Source: Nocardia shimofusensis NBRC 100134 (GTDB lineage Bacteria > Actinomycetota > Actinomycetes > Mycobacteriales > Mycobacteriaceae). Taken from it: DNA of 64,000 nt. The notes under the pieces are model-generated. The model made no database searches. It was not told where the DNA came from and saw only the letters and a program-made list of their open reading frames with translations. The translations under genes and the position numbers were made by a program. The stretch lies in contig NZ_BDBT01000013.1 in assembly GCF_001613125.1 (NCBI RefSeq), positions 93,012 to 157,011 on the forward strand, given 5' to 3'. Positions 1-9,830 of the stretch are shown piece by piece (the stretch's first letter is position 1; every line of letters begins with the position of its first letter).

Positions 1-1466
1 TGCGCCAGATCCAGCATGGCGTTGCGATGGGCCTCGCCGCCGCGCCAATTCATGAAGCCGACGAGCATGCCGGGGTGCACCGGACCGGTCTCGTAGATGA
101 CGCCGTAGCCGTCGCCGTCGAGATCGGCGTGCTCACGCGAGATCCGGGTCTGCAGCCCGCCTTCCCAGGGACGCAACTGCTCCTCGAACACGCCGAAGAC
201 CGCCGAGGCCGGGTGCAGGCGCAGGTGCGCGCCGATGTTCTTGTTGCGCAGGCCCGATCGGCGCAGCAGCGCCGGAGTCTGCACCGCACCCGCCGACACC
301 ACGACGGCCTTGGCCCGCACGTGCAGGCGCGCGCCGCTGTCGGTGATCGCGACGACGCCCTCGGCCCGGCCCGCCTCGACCTCGATGTGGCGCACGTCCG
401 CACCGACGACCAGGCGCGCGCCGCGCTCGGCGGCGTCGGCCAGCCAGGTCTTGGTGGCGGACTGCTTGGCCCCCACGCGGCAGCCGTAACCGCAGCGACC
501 GCATTCCACGCCCGCGTCGCAGGCATCGGTGACATTGCGCGGCAGCGGCCCCATGTCCCAGCCCAGCGCCTGCGCGCCGCGTTCGAGGACGGTGTCGCGC
601 GCCGAGATGGTGGACCGGTCGAAGGTGACCGAGATCCGCTTCTCCACGGCGTCGAGCGCCGCGCCGAACTCGTCGGTGGCGAATTGGGTCGCGCCGAGGC
701 TCGCCCACTCCTCGCGCACCTTGTCCGGGGTGCGCAGCGACGTGCTCCAGTTGACGACCGTGCCGCCGCCCAGGCAGCCGCCCGCGACGAGTGTGAGCTG
801 GCCCTCGGCGGTGCCGTTGGGACCGGGCGCGTAGAGCTTGGTCAGCGCGTCGAGTTCGCCCGCGCCGAAGTCGGCGTCGTCGTAGTAGCCGCCGCGTTCG
901 AGGACGACCACGTTCAGCCCGGCCTCGGCGAGCACGGCGGCCGCGGTGCCGCCGCCCGCGCCGGAGCCGACCACCACGACGTCGCAGTCGAGGGTGGTGT
1001 CCTGGCTGTAGCGGAGCGGTTTCAGCGCGGGCTGGGCGGCGGCGGCCGGCTTACCGGGCGGGCCGGGGTATTCCATCTGCTTCCACAGCGGATTGAAGCC
1101 CTCCGGTCCCGGCGCGACGTAGTAGGACAGCAGCGTGCCCTTCTTGAGCGCCTGGAACACCGAGCGCTTGGCACCGAGCCGGGATTCGCTCAGCTTCAAC
1201 AGCACTTTCTCACGGTCGGCCGGCGAGAGCTTGGAGAACGAGCGCGGGCCCGCACCGGCGAGCAGACCGAACAGCGGGCTGTCCCAGAGGCCCAGCAGCG
1301 TCGCCAGTTGCTTGCCGCCCGACGGGTCCGGATCGCGGGCGAGCATCGACAACATGACGTCGGGGACGCCGAGGGCGGTGGCCGAGGGCAGGCCGAGCCC
1401 GTCCCCGGGGGCGAAAGTATCGCAGATCAGCTCGAGCGCAGCGCGCTGCTTTGCCGTCAGCTCCAT
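1..1466 (-). CDS. GMC-family FAD oxidoreductase (long-chain alcohol oxidase type), 3' end outside window
   Basis: Reading from ATG at 1466 to the left edge gives 488 codons without a stop; the C-terminus is missing. The first 150 residues resemble the helical N-terminal domain of bacterial cholesterol/long-chain alcohol oxidase-like proteins. An FAD-binding motif follows (VVVGSGAGGGTAAAVLAEAG) with an acidic end in VLERGG. The GMC signature region includes GGCLGGGTVVNWS, and a cysteine-rich stretch (CDAGVECGRCGYGC) is typical of the long-chain alcohol oxidase branch. It probably oxidises a primary or secondary alcohol to carbonyl; the substrate cannot be read from sequence. The start is chosen because the preceding bases up to 1601 carry no coding sense. 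Confidence 0.8.
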   Translation of the reverse strand, partial: MELTAKQRAALELICDTFAPGDGLGLPSATALGVPDVMLSMLARDPDPSGGKQLATLLGLWDSPLFGLLAGAGPRSFSKLSPADREKVLLKLSESRLGAKRSVFQALKKGTLLSYYVAPGPEGFNPLWKQMEYPGPPGKPAAAAQPALKPLRYSQDTTLDCDVVVVGSGAGGGTAAAVLAEAGLNVVVLERGGYYDDADFGAGELDALTKLYAPGPNGTAEGQLTLVAGGCLGGGTVVNWSTSLRTPDKVREEWASLGATQFATDEFGAALDAVEKRISVTFDRSTISARDTVLERGAQALGWDMGPLPRNVTDACDAGVECGRCGYGCRVGAKQSATKTWLADAAERGARLVVGADVRHIEVEAGRAEGVVAITDSGARLHVRAKAVVVSAGAVQTPALLRRSGLRNKNIGAHLRLHPASAVFGVFEEQLRPWEGGLQTRISREHADLDGDGYGVIYETGPVHPGMLVGFMNWRGGEAHRNAMLDLA

Positions 1467-1601
1467 GTGGTGTGGCTCCAGAACGAAAGAAGGATGGCGA
1501 GAAGGCGCGATGTGGTTATCGCGACGGAATAGACGATCACATATTTTGAGTGATCAGAAACCTACTCTGCTGAATTATGGGAGTAAAGAGCGGTTTTTTG
1601 C

Positions 1602-2381
1602 TCACTCCGGCGCGGGCTGGCAGCGCGGGCAGAAGTAGATTCCCCGCTCGCGTTGGAGGAACCGGTCCGACATCGGAACGCTCTCGCCGAGCGCGCGCAC
1701 CACGATGTTCGCGCCACACCGCTTGCACGGCATCCTGGCGCGTCCGTAGACCAGATCGCGCCAGGGCGGACGGTGCGCCGCGGTGTGCATGACGCGATGC
1801 GATTCGTTGATCAGCGCGGGCAGATCCGGCACCTGCGCGACCGGGACGGCCGGGTGCACGCGGCGCAGGAAGCAGATCTCGCTGCGGTACTTGTTGCCGA
1901 TCCCGGCCAGGTTGCGCTGGTCGAGCAGGGCCAGGCCGATGGCGCGCTCGGGCGCGGCCGCCAGTCGGCGCCCGACCTCCTCGGCGTCCCAGTTCGGGCC
2001 GAGCAGGTCGGGACCGAGGTGGCCGATGACGGCCTGCTCGTCCGCGCGCCGCACCACGTCGACCGTGCCGAGGGAGAATCCGACCGCCTCGGTGTCGTCG
2101 GTGGTCAGCACCAGCCGGGCTTGCACCCGCGGGCGGGTCCAGCGCTCGCCGGCACAGTAGGTGCGCCACACCCCCTCCATCTTCAGGTGGGTGTGGATGC
2201 TGACCTCCCCGACCCGGATGAACAGGTGTTTGCCGTAGCTGACGACCTCGTCCACCAGTTCACCGGACAGATCGAGCGTGGCGTACCTGGGCACGCGGAA
2301 GTCGCTGCGCACCAACGTCTTGCCCGCCAGCGCCAGGCGCAGCCGGTTGGCGGCGAAGAAGACGGTGTCACCCTCGGGCAC
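1602..2381 (-). CDS. nei: Endonuclease VIII-like DNA glycosylase/AP lyase (Nei)
   Basis: 259 residues. It begins MPEGDTV, in which Pro2 is the Schiff-base nucleophile and Glu3 the acid of the Fpg/Nei family after removal of Met. The H2TH region contains NLAGIGNKYRSE and a C-terminal zinc finger is visible (CKRC then CPRC). Family members excise oxidised pyrimidines and cleave the abasic strand. It starts 9 bp after the lhr stop, so both are probably one transcript. The same lhr-nei order occurs in mycobacteria (Rv3296-Rv3297), which supports assignment as the Nei2 type. Confidence 0.93.
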   Translation of the reverse strand: MPEGDTVFFAANRLRLALAGKTLVRSDFRVPRYATLDLSGELVDEVVSYGKHLFIRVGEVSIHTHLKMEGVWRTYCAGERWTRPRVQARLVLTTDDTEAVGFSLGTVDVVRRADEQAVIGHLGPDLLGPNWDAEEVGRRLAAAPERAIGLALLDQRNLAGIGNKYRSEICFLRRVHPAVPVAQVPDLPALINESHRVMHTAAHRPPWRDLVYGRARMPCKRCGANIVVRALGESVPMSDRFLQRERGIYFCPRCQPAPE

Positions 2382-2390
2382 GGCGAATCC

Positions 2391-5300
2391 TCACGGCCTG
2401 CCGCGCAGCCGCAGCCCGCGCGGAGTGGCGGAGAACCCGGCCTCGGTGAGGAAGTCGGCGAAGGTGTGGCCGTGCACGGTCTCGCCGTCGATCTTGTCGA
2501 TGACGAGGGCGTCGACGCGGCGGCGGCGGACCAGCGCGGCCAGTTCGAGGGCGGCCACGCGCCTGGGATCGGGGTCGGCGGTGAAGGTCAGCAGGGTCTT
2601 GCCGCCGCGCTCCAGGTAGAGCACCAGTTCGCCGTCGACCAGCACCACGATCGCCCCCGCTTTGCGGCCCGGCCGATGCCCGCCCTCCCCTTCGCCCTTG
2701 GGCCAGGGCAGCGCCGCGCCGTACGGATTGGCGGGGTCGCAGGCGGCCAGCGCCGCGGCTGCCGGGGCGCGCCCGCCGTTGCGCCCGGCGTCGGAGGCGC
2801 GCAGCCGATCCACCACGTCGGTGGTGGAGAACTGGGCGCCGCCGAGAGAGTCCACGAAGTAGCCGCGACGGCAGCGCCCCCGATCCTCGAACTCGGTGAG
2901 CACCCGGTACATCAGCGCGAACCCGCCCGGCACGCCTTCGCTGTGCACCGATCCTTTGGTGAGCACGCCGTAGCGTTCCAGCAGGATGTCGGCCTGAGCA
3001 TGCGCGCGCACGGTGTTGTCGGCGACCCGTTCGGGCAGCAGCGACCAGCGCCCGGCCACCGACGGCGGCCCGGTACGGGTCGGCATCGCCGGGCGCGGCA
3101 GGTAGGCGCGGCCGCGCGGGGTGCGCCGGGGCGGGCGGTGCGCGGTGGTGGTGCGCGTCGTGCCGGACAGCAGGGCGCGTACCGGGGCGAAGGTGTCGCC
3201 GGAGACCTGCCCCGCCCACACCAGGTCCCACAGCGCCGTCGCGACCGCCGCGTCGTCGAGCAGCCCGGTCGCGTCGGAGAGCTGACGGAAGAAGTACGCG
3301 CCGCCGCCGCGCGGGACCGCGCCGTCGGCCGGGCCGGGAACGAGCACCGCGCCGAGCGCCTCCAGCAGCCGCAGCGCGATCTCGGAGTATTCGATCTCGG
3401 CGGGCGGAGTCAGCGTGAAGGGCGCCTGCTCGGCGGGGTGCAGCGCGATCCAGCCGTCCTTGGCGGTGATCGCGCCGTGGCCGGACCAGATCACCTCGCC
3501 GGTGGCCATGAGTTCGTCCAGCATGGCGGGGCTGTAGTCGTTCACCCGCGCGGGCAGGATCAGCGATTCCCACGCCGAGGCGGGCGCGGGCACCCCCGCC
3601 AGTTGCTCGACCACCGAGGCGACCCCGTCCACCCCGCGCAACTCCCCCGTACCCACGTGCTGCCAGGCGGACAGGAACCGCCCGAACGCCGCCGTGGCGA
3701 CCGGCTCCACCTCGTGGCGCGCCGCGGCGAGCGAGCGCCGCCGCAACCGGCGCAGCACCTGGCTGTCGCACCATTCCGAGCCGGTCGCTCCGGGCGTGAA
3801 TTCGCCCTCCACCACGCGTTTCTCGGCGGCCAGCCGGTGCAGGGCGGTGGCGGCCACCGCCGGTCCGATACCGAACCGGCGCGCTACCGCGTCGATCTCG
3901 AACGGCGCGTGGGTGCGTGCGAAGCGGCCGACGAGGTCGCCCAGAGGATCGGGCACCGGCTCGGCGAACGCCTCCGGGAGACCGACCGGCAGCGGCACGC
4001 CCAGCGCGTCGCGCAGGCGGGCGGCGTCCTCGACGGCCACCCACCAGGTGCGGCCCGCGAAGGCGACCGTCAGTGCGCGCCGGGCGGCTGCCAGTTCGGC
4101 GAACCACTGTTCGTGCGCGCCGACGGGCCCGGCGGACATCGCCGCGTCGGCACAACGCAGACCCGCCTCCTCCGGCGTGAGCGGGCCGAGCAGGCGCAGC
4201 AGGTCGGCCAGCCCCTCGGCGTCGCGAGCCTGCCGTTCGGGGGTGAGTCGTTGCAGCTCCCGCTCGGTCTGTTCGAGGATCTGCGGATCGAGCAGTTCGC
4301 GCAGTTCCACCCGGCCGAGCAGTTCGGCCAGCAGGCTGGAGTCCAGGGACAGGGCGGCGGCCCGGCGTTCGGCCAGCGGGCTGTCGCCTTCGTACATGAA
4401 CTGGCCGATGTAATCGAACAGCAGCGCATGGGCGAAGGGCGAGGGGGTGGCGGTCTCCACTTCGACCAGGCGCAGTTGCCTGCGGGCGACGCGACCGAGC
4501 ACATCGGTCAGTGCGGGCAGGTCGTAGACGTCGCGGAGGCATTCGCGCACGGTTTCCAGCAGGATCGGGAAATCGGGGAACTTCCTCGCCACGTCCAGCA
4601 ATTGGGCGGAGCGTTGCCGTTGCTGCCACAGTGGGGCGCGTTTGCCGGGGTCGCGGCGCGGCAGCAGCAGCGCCCGGGCGGCGCATTCGCGGAAGCGGGA
4701 GGCGAACAGGGCCGAGGCGCCGACCTGCTCGGTGACGATCTCGTCGATCTCGTCGGGCTCGAAGACGAACAGTTCCGCGCCGGGTGGCTCGTCGGTGGTG
4801 TCGGGTAGGCGCACCACGATGCCATCGTCGGAGGCAGTGGGCGCGGCGTCCACGCCGAACCGCTCGCGCAGCCGGGATCCGACCGCCAGCGCCCACGGCG
4901 CGTGCACCGGCAGCCCGAACGGCGAGTGCAGCACCAGTCGCCAGTCGCCGAGTTCGTCGCGGAACCGTTCCACCACCAGGGTCTTGTCGGTGGGCACCTG
5001 CCCGGTGGCTGCGCGCTGATCGGCGAGCAGGGCGACCAGGTTCGCCGTCGCGTTCTCGTCCAACCCGGCGCCGGCGAGCAGATCGCCGAGCATGCCCCGC
5101 GGGTCCGCCGAAACGGTGGCGGCGTTCGCGGGAATCGTCTTCACCGCCTTGCGCACGAATTCGCCCAGCGCCGCGCCGAGTTCGGCGGGACGGCCGAGAC
5201 CGTCACCGTGCCAGAACGGCAACCGGCCGGGCTGCCCGAACGCCGGGGTCACCAGCACCCGGTCGAAGGTGATCTCCTCGATGCGCCAGCTGGTGGCGCC

Positions 5301-7019
5301 GAGGGCGAACACATCACCCACGCGGGATTCGTAGACCATCTCCTCGTCGAGTTCGCCGACCCGTGAGTTCTTCTCGCCCACCATGTAGACCGCGAACATC
5401 CCGCGATCGGGGATCGCGCCGCCGGAGGTCACCGCGAGGCGTTGCGCGCCGGGTCTGCCGGTGAGGGTGCCCGCGTCGCGATCCCACACCAGGCGCGGGC
5501 GCAGTTCGGCGAATTCGTCGGAGGGGTAGCGGCCGGCGAGCAGGTCGAGCACCGATTCGTAGGCCGAGCGGGGCAGACCGGCGAAACTGCCGGTGGCGCG
5601 CACGGTCCGGAACCAGGCGTCGGCGTCGACGGGTTCGAGCGCGCACACCGCCACGGTCTGCTGGGCCAGGATGTCGAGCGGATGCGCCGGGATGCGCAGC
5701 GCCTCGATCTGTCCGGTCACCATCCGGTGCGCGGCCACCGCGCAGTGCACTACGTCGGTGCGGTGTTTGGGGAACAGCACGCCGCGCGAGATCTCCCCCA
5801 CCTGGTGCCCGGCCCGGCCGATCCGCTGCAACCCGCTCGACACCGAGGGCGGCGCCTCCACCTGCACCACGAGGTCGACCGCGCCCATGTCGATGCCCAG
5901 TTCCAGGCTGCTGGTCGCCACCACACAGCGCAGCCGCCCGGTCTTGAGATCGTCCTCGATCAGCGCACGCTGCTCCTTGCTCACCGAGCCGTGGTGCGCG
6001 CGGGCCAGCAGGTGCCCCGCGCCGTGCACGACCTCGGTGCTCGGACCGAGTTGGGCGGGCGGGGCGTGCGAGGTCGACACCGGATCGCCGAGGCGGGCGG
6101 CGTAGGACTCGTTGAGCCGGGCGGTCAGCCGCTCGGCGAGTCTGCGCGAATTGGCGAACACGATGGACGAGCGATGCGCGAGCACCAGATCCACCACAGC
6201 CTCGTCCACGTGCGGCCAGATCGAGCCCGGCTGATCGGAATCGCCCGGCTCGGTCATGTCCGGCACCGGCACCCGCACGCTGAGGTCGAAGGTCTTGGGC
6301 GCGGGCGGCGCGACGATCGTGACCGGAGCCGATCCGGTGAGGAACCGGCCCACCTCCTCGGCCGGGCGCACCGTCGCCGACAGGCCGATGCGCTGGGCGG
6401 GCCGCTCGGCGAGCAGATCCAGCCGGGCCAGCGAGAGCGACAGATGCGCGCCGCGCTTGGATCCGGCGACGGCGTGCACCTCGTCGACGATCACCGTCCG
6501 CACGGTGCGCAGGGTCTCGCGCGCCGCCGAGGTGAGCATGAGGAACAGCGATTCCGGGGTGGTGATCAGGATGTCGGGCGGGGTGCGCGCCATGGTGCGA
6601 CGCGCGGCCTGAGAGGTGTCGCCGGAGCGGACGCCGACGGTGATCTCCGGGGCGTCCAGGCCGAGGCGGGCGGCGGTGCGGGTGATGCCGGCCAGCGGTG
6701 CGCGCAGATTGCGCTCGACGTCCACCGCCAGCGCCTTGAGCGGGGAGACGTAGAGCACCGAGGTGCCCTTCGGCGGCGGTTCACCCGCCACCTCACCCGC
6801 CGGGCTCCGGCGGGCGAGCTCGTCGATCGCCCACAGGAAGGCCGAGAGCGTCTTGCCCGAGCCGGTCGGCGCCACCACCAGCGTGTGCTCGCCCGCGGCG
6901 ATCGCCTGCCACGCGCCGAGCTGGGCCGAGGTGGGCGCGGCGAACGCGCCGTCGAACCATTCCCTGGTCGCGCGGGAGAACCTGGCGGTCGAGAACGGAG
7001 GCACCAGTTCAGTGTGCAC
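2391..7019 (-). CDS. lhr: Lhr-family ATP-dependent DNA helicase
   Basis: 1542 residues from GTG at 7019, the usual size for Lhr. N-terminal superfamily 2 helicase motifs are all visible: Walker A APTGSGKT, motif II DEVHAV, motif III GLSATV, and motif VI GRAGHQVG. They are followed by the winged-helix and the long C-terminal Lhr domain. Lhr is a 3'-5' single-stranded DNA translocase and RNA-DNA helicase linked to DNA damage responses. The frame stays open upstream of 7019, but GTG is preferred because residues before it (rich in R, G, Q, H) do not look like protein and because the divergent phosphatase gene starts 58 bp away. It runs into nei. Confidence 0.95.
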   Translation of the reverse strand: MHTELVPPFSTARFSRATREWFDGAFAAPTSAQLGAWQAIAAGEHTLVVAPTGSGKTLSAFLWAIDELARRSPAGEVAGEPPPKGTSVLYVSPLKALAVDVERNLRAPLAGITRTAARLGLDAPEITVGVRSGDTSQAARRTMARTPPDILITTPESLFLMLTSAARETLRTVRTVIVDEVHAVAGSKRGAHLSLSLARLDLLAERPAQRIGLSATVRPAEEVGRFLTGSAPVTIVAPPAPKTFDLSVRVPVPDMTEPGDSDQPGSIWPHVDEAVVDLVLAHRSSIVFANSRRLAERLTARLNESYAARLGDPVSTSHAPPAQLGPSTEVVHGAGHLLARAHHGSVSKEQRALIEDDLKTGRLRCVVATSSLELGIDMGAVDLVVQVEAPPSVSSGLQRIGRAGHQVGEISRGVLFPKHRTDVVHCAVAAHRMVTGQIEALRIPAHPLDILAQQTVAVCALEPVDADAWFRTVRATGSFAGLPRSAYESVLDLLAGRYPSDEFAELRPRLVWDRDAGTLTGRPGAQRLAVTSGGAIPDRGMFAVYMVGEKNSRVGELDEEMVYESRVGDVFALGATSWRIEEITFDRVLVTPAFGQPGRLPFWHGDGLGRPAELGAALGEFVRKAVKTIPANAATVSADPRGMLGDLLAGAGLDENATANLVALLADQRAATGQVPTDKTLVVERFRDELGDWRLVLHSPFGLPVHAPWALAVGSRLRERFGVDAAPTASDDGIVVRLPDTTDEPPGAELFVFEPDEIDEIVTEQVGASALFASRFRECAARALLLPRRDPGKRAPLWQQRQRSAQLLDVARKFPDFPILLETVRECLRDVYDLPALTDVLGRVARRQLRLVEVETATPSPFAHALLFDYIGQFMYEGDSPLAERRAAALSLDSSLLAELLGRVELRELLDPQILEQTERELQRLTPERQARDAEGLADLLRLLGPLTPEEAGLRCADAAMSAGPVGAHEQWFAELAAARRALTVAFAGRTWWVAVEDAARLRDALGVPLPVGLPEAFAEPVPDPLGDLVGRFARTHAPFEIDAVARRFGIGPAVAATALHRLAAEKRVVEGEFTPGATGSEWCDSQVLRRLRRRSLAAARHEVEPVATAAFGRFLSAWQHVGTGELRGVDGVASVVEQLAGVPAPASAWESLILPARVNDYSPAMLDELMATGEVIWSGHGAITAKDGWIALHPAEQAPFTLTPPAEIEYSEIALRLLEALGAVLVPGPADGAVPRGGGAYFFRQLSDATGLLDDAAVATALWDLVWAGQVSGDTFAPVRALLSGTTRTTTAHRPPRRTPRGRAYLPRPAMPTRTGPPSVAGRWSLLPERVADNTVRAHAQADILLERYGVLTKGSVHSEGVPGGFALMYRVLTEFEDRGRCRRGYFVDSLGGAQFSTTDVVDRLRASDAGRNGGRAPAAAALAACDPANPYGAALPWPKGEGEGGHRPGRKAGAIVVLVDGELVLYLERGGKTLLTFTADPDPRRVAALELAALVRRRRVDALVIDKIDGETVHGHTFADFLTEAGFSATPRGLRLRGRP

Positions 7020-7076
7020 CCGCGCACCGACAGCAAGCCGCGACCCGCACGACGACCGGGCCGTACGCTGCTGTGC

Positions 7077-7628
7077 GTGCGCAGCGTGCTGAAACTCGAC
7101 CTGATCGCCCACGGCATCACCGAGGCGTTGCGCGCCGCGCGCTTCCCGGCCGACGAGCCGCTCACCGAGGCGGGTCGCCACGCGCTGCCCGGCTACGTCC
7201 CGCCCGCGCAGGCCGTGGTGCTGACCGGTCCCGAGCGCCGGACGGTGGAGACCGCCGAGCAACTGGGACTGGCAGGCACGCCCGACGACCGGCTGCGCGA
7301 TCTCGACGCGGGCCGGTGGCGCGGAGCCGAGATGACCGCACTACCGCCCGGGGAGCTCCAGAGCTGGCTCACCGAGCCCGCGTTCACCGGACACGGCGGC
7401 GAATCGGTCGTCGACATCGTGGCCCGCACCCGGCGCTGGCTGGACGACGTCGGCGCCACGGGGGCCTCGACCGTCGCGGTGACCCACCCCGCGGTCATCC
7501 GGTCCGCGCTGCTGGTCGCCCTCGACGCGCCGCCCGCCTCGTTCTGGCGGCTGGACGTGGGCCCCGGCAGCGTCACTCGTCTGCACCACCGGGGAGGATG
7601 GACCGTGCGGTTGACTTCCCGGCCCTGA
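7077..7628 (+). CDS. Histidine phosphatase superfamily protein with altered RHG motif
   Basis: 183 residues from GTG at 7077. The fold signature is recognisable: the N-terminal phospho-His motif reads LIAHG, so His is kept but the usual Arg of RHG is Ala. TGPERRTVETAEQLG supplies the second Arg region, and THPAVIRSALL supplies the second catalytic His. The family includes phosphoglycerate mutases, CobC and general phosphomonoesterases. With the first phosphate-binding Arg missing, activity is uncertain. Actinobacterial relatives with a similar change are known to me from memory (LxSHA/G types), so this may be a subfamily rather than a mutation. It is divergent from lhr, separated by 57 bp. 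Confidence 0.75.
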   Translation: MRSVLKLDLIAHGITEALRAARFPADEPLTEAGRHALPGYVPPAQAVVLTGPERRTVETAEQLGLAGTPDDRLRDLDAGRWRGAEMTALPPGELQSWLTEPAFTGHGGESVVDIVARTRRWLDDVGATGASTVAVTHPAVIRSALLVALDAPPASFWRLDVGPGSVTRLHHRGGWTVRLTSRP

Positions 7629-7804
7629 GTCTGCGCGCTACGACCTCGGCACGTCGTGACTCCCCGGTGCGGTCACAGCGGTGATCCACACCCCGCCCCA
7701 CCTCCCTCGGCCGGGTCGGACATCGGCGAAGAGACGACTCCCCTTGCGCCCGTAGGCGAATGCCGATTAACTAACAATCCGTAACTCGAGCGGGAGGAGC
7801 GGGT

Positions 7805-9166
7805 ATGGGTGATCCGCGGCAGTACGTGGTGATCGGCGGCGGATTGGCGGGGCTGGCCTCGGCGGTCTGGCTGGCCGAGGCGGGAAAGCAGGTCACGCTG
7901 CTCGAGCGGCGGGGCAGGCTGGGCGGGCGGGCCCATGCGATGAAGGTCGACGCGGTCGACGATCCGCCGGACAACGGTCAGCACGTGATCGCCAGTGGAT
8001 ACGAGCACCTCTTCCGCTACCTGACCAGCGTCGGCACCCGCGAGCACGTCGCCTTCCCCGACCACTCCACCCTGCGCTGGCCCGACGGCCGCTCGGTGAC
8101 GATGTCCATCAGCGGCCTCGGCGCGATCCGCACCCTCACCGGCCTGCACCCCGATACCGGACTCCTGGACCGGCTGCGCACCCTGCGCGCCACCGGGCTG
8201 CTGGTCTGGCAGGCCCTGAACCAGCCGCACGACCTGGCCGACATCACCACCGCGCAGTGGTTCGAGCGAATCGGCATGCCCGCCAAATCCCGTGAGGCGC
8301 TGTGGGATTGGCTGGCCCTGGGCATCGCCGCCGAGCCCGTCGAGATCGAGTCGGCGAAGGTGTTCGCCGATGTGATGGCCACCGGGTTCCGACTGGGCGC
8401 CAAGCACCGGCGCGCGGTCAGCATCGGCTACCCGACCACCGACCTGGACACCCTCTACATCGACGGCGCGTTGAAAGTGTTCGAGGAACGCGGCGTGGAC
8501 GTGCGCTACCGGGCGGTGGCGCGGCGCATCCACATCGTCGACGGCGAGGTCACCGGTGTGGCCATGGCCGACGGCACGGTGGTGCCCGCCGACGCGGTGA
8601 TCTGCGCGGTCCCCAACACCGGCATCGGCGGCCTGCTCGACGATCTGCCCGAGCACTCCGAGATCTACGCCGCCGCGGACAAGCTGCACTACACCCCGAT
8701 CGTCAGCACCAACCTGTACCTGGACCGGCCGCTGGGCACCACCGCCGAATTCGAGGCGCTGATCGGCGGCACCGGCGTCATCGACGAAGTGTTCGACCGG
8801 CAGTTGATGACCGGGCGCAGCACCGAGAAGGCCTGGCTGTACTGCTTGACCACCAGCGGCGCCTACGACCAGATCCACAAGACCAACGCCGAGATCATCG
8901 CGGAGCAGATGGACCTGCTGCGCCGCTACTACCCGGCCGCGGCCGAGGCGAGGGTCGTGCAGGGGCAGGTGGTGCGGATGCCGAAGGCGACGTTCTCCCA
9001 GACCGTCGGCACCCACGCGCTGCGCCCGCCGCAGCGCACCTCGGTGCCCTCGCTGGTGCTGGCAGGCGACTGGACGGCCACCGACTGGTCGGCCACCATG
9101 GAAAGCGCCGTCCAGAGCGCCGCCAAGGCGGTGGACCTCCTCTTGGCGCAGCCACCCGCGCGGTGA
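7805..9166 (+). CDS. HpnE-like FAD-dependent oxidoreductase (squalene/phytoene desaturase family)
   Basis: 453 residues. The N-terminal dinucleotide fold reads VIGGGLAGLASAVWLAEAG, followed by LLERRGRLGGRA typical of amine oxidase/phytoene desaturase enzymes. The C-terminal FAD motif AGDWTATDWSATMESAV is characteristic of hydroxysqualene dehydroxylase HpnE and plant-type phytoene desaturase relatives. HpnE converts hydroxysqualene to squalene in hopanoid synthesis, but no hpnC, hpnD or squalene cyclase is next to it, so the substrate is unproven. GGGAGGAG lies just before the ATG. Its stop overlaps the start of the TetR gene (GTGA), so the two are co-translated. Confidence 0.75.
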   Translation: MGDPRQYVVIGGGLAGLASAVWLAEAGKQVTLLERRGRLGGRAHAMKVDAVDDPPDNGQHVIASGYEHLFRYLTSVGTREHVAFPDHSTLRWPDGRSVTMSISGLGAIRTLTGLHPDTGLLDRLRTLRATGLLVWQALNQPHDLADITTAQWFERIGMPAKSREALWDWLALGIAAEPVEIESAKVFADVMATGFRLGAKHRRAVSIGYPTTDLDTLYIDGALKVFEERGVDVRYRAVARRIHIVDGEVTGVAMADGTVVPADAVICAVPNTGIGGLLDDLPEHSEIYAAADKLHYTPIVSTNLYLDRPLGTTAEFEALIGGTGVIDEVFDRQLMTGRSTEKAWLYCLTTSGAYDQIHKTNAEIIAEQMDLLRRYYPAAAEARVVQGQVVRMPKATFSQTVGTHALRPPQRTSVPSLVLAGDWTATDWSATMESAVQSAAKAVDLLLAQPPAR

Positions 9167-9783
9167 GTCCCGAATCGGGGGGCAAGCGCAAGCGGATGTC
9201 GGCCGCCGACAGGCGCGATCAGCTGCTCGACGTCACCCGCGACATCGTGGTGGCCGACGGCTTCGCCGCCGTCGGCATCGACCGGGTCGCGCGCACGGCC
9301 GGTGTCGCCCGCGCGCTGATCTACCAGCAGTTCGGCGACCTGGCCGGGTTGACCGCGGCCCTGCTGGAACGCGAGACCCAGACCGCGTTGAGCGGCATGC
9401 TCACCGTGGACTGGTCGGGCACGGAGACCGACACCGCCGATGTCGACACGGTCGGGCGCGGTGTACTCGCCTATGTGCACACCGCGCCGGACAGTTGGCG
9501 CATCCTGCTCAGCCCGCCCGAGGGCGGGCCGCCGCTGCTACGCAAGCAACTGGAGGTCGGCCGTAAGTACGCCCGCGCGATCAGCGCCAGGCATCTTTCG
9601 CGCTACGCGGGCGTCACCGTCGACCCCGACGGCGTGACCACCCGGCTGATGCTCGCCTCGATCGAGGAATTGTTCCGCCTGCACCTGGCGGACGCCGAGA
9701 CCTACGGCGACGACACCGTGCTGCGGTATCTCCGGGCCGTCGTCGGCTGGGCCGTGCGCATGGAGGCAGGCGAGCGCCGGTAG
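9163..9783 (+). CDS. TetR-family transcriptional regulator
   Basis: 206 residues. The helix-turn-helix lies at about residues 30-60 (GFAAVGIDRVARTAGVARALIYQQFGD), the classic TetR N-terminus; the rest is the variable ligand domain. GTG at 9163 overlaps the stop of the upstream oxidoreductase by 4 bases; an ATG lies 33 bases further in, but the overlap favours the first start. Being second in the operon, it may report on a product or substrate of that oxidoreductase. The ligand cannot be predicted. Confidence 0.85.
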   Translation: MSPESGGKRKRMSAADRRDQLLDVTRDIVVADGFAAVGIDRVARTAGVARALIYQQFGDLAGLTAALLERETQTALSGMLTVDWSGTETDTADVDTVGRGVLAYVHTAPDSWRILLSPPEGGPPLLRKQLEVGRKYARAISARHLSRYAGVTVDPDGVTTRLMLASIEELFRLHLADAETYGDDTVLRYLRAVVGWAVRMEAGERR

Positions 9784-9830
9784 CCCACGCCACACCCGGC
9801 CCGACCAACGCACGTCACCGGGCCGACGGC

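Noticed and set aside
1653..4808. Very long open frames opposite lhr, nei and dnaE2 (for example 1653-4808 and 54893-58420, plus strand)
   Set aside because: They are antisense shadows of GC-rich codon usage: rich in R, G, A, H, Q with no domains, and fully overlap well-supported genes.
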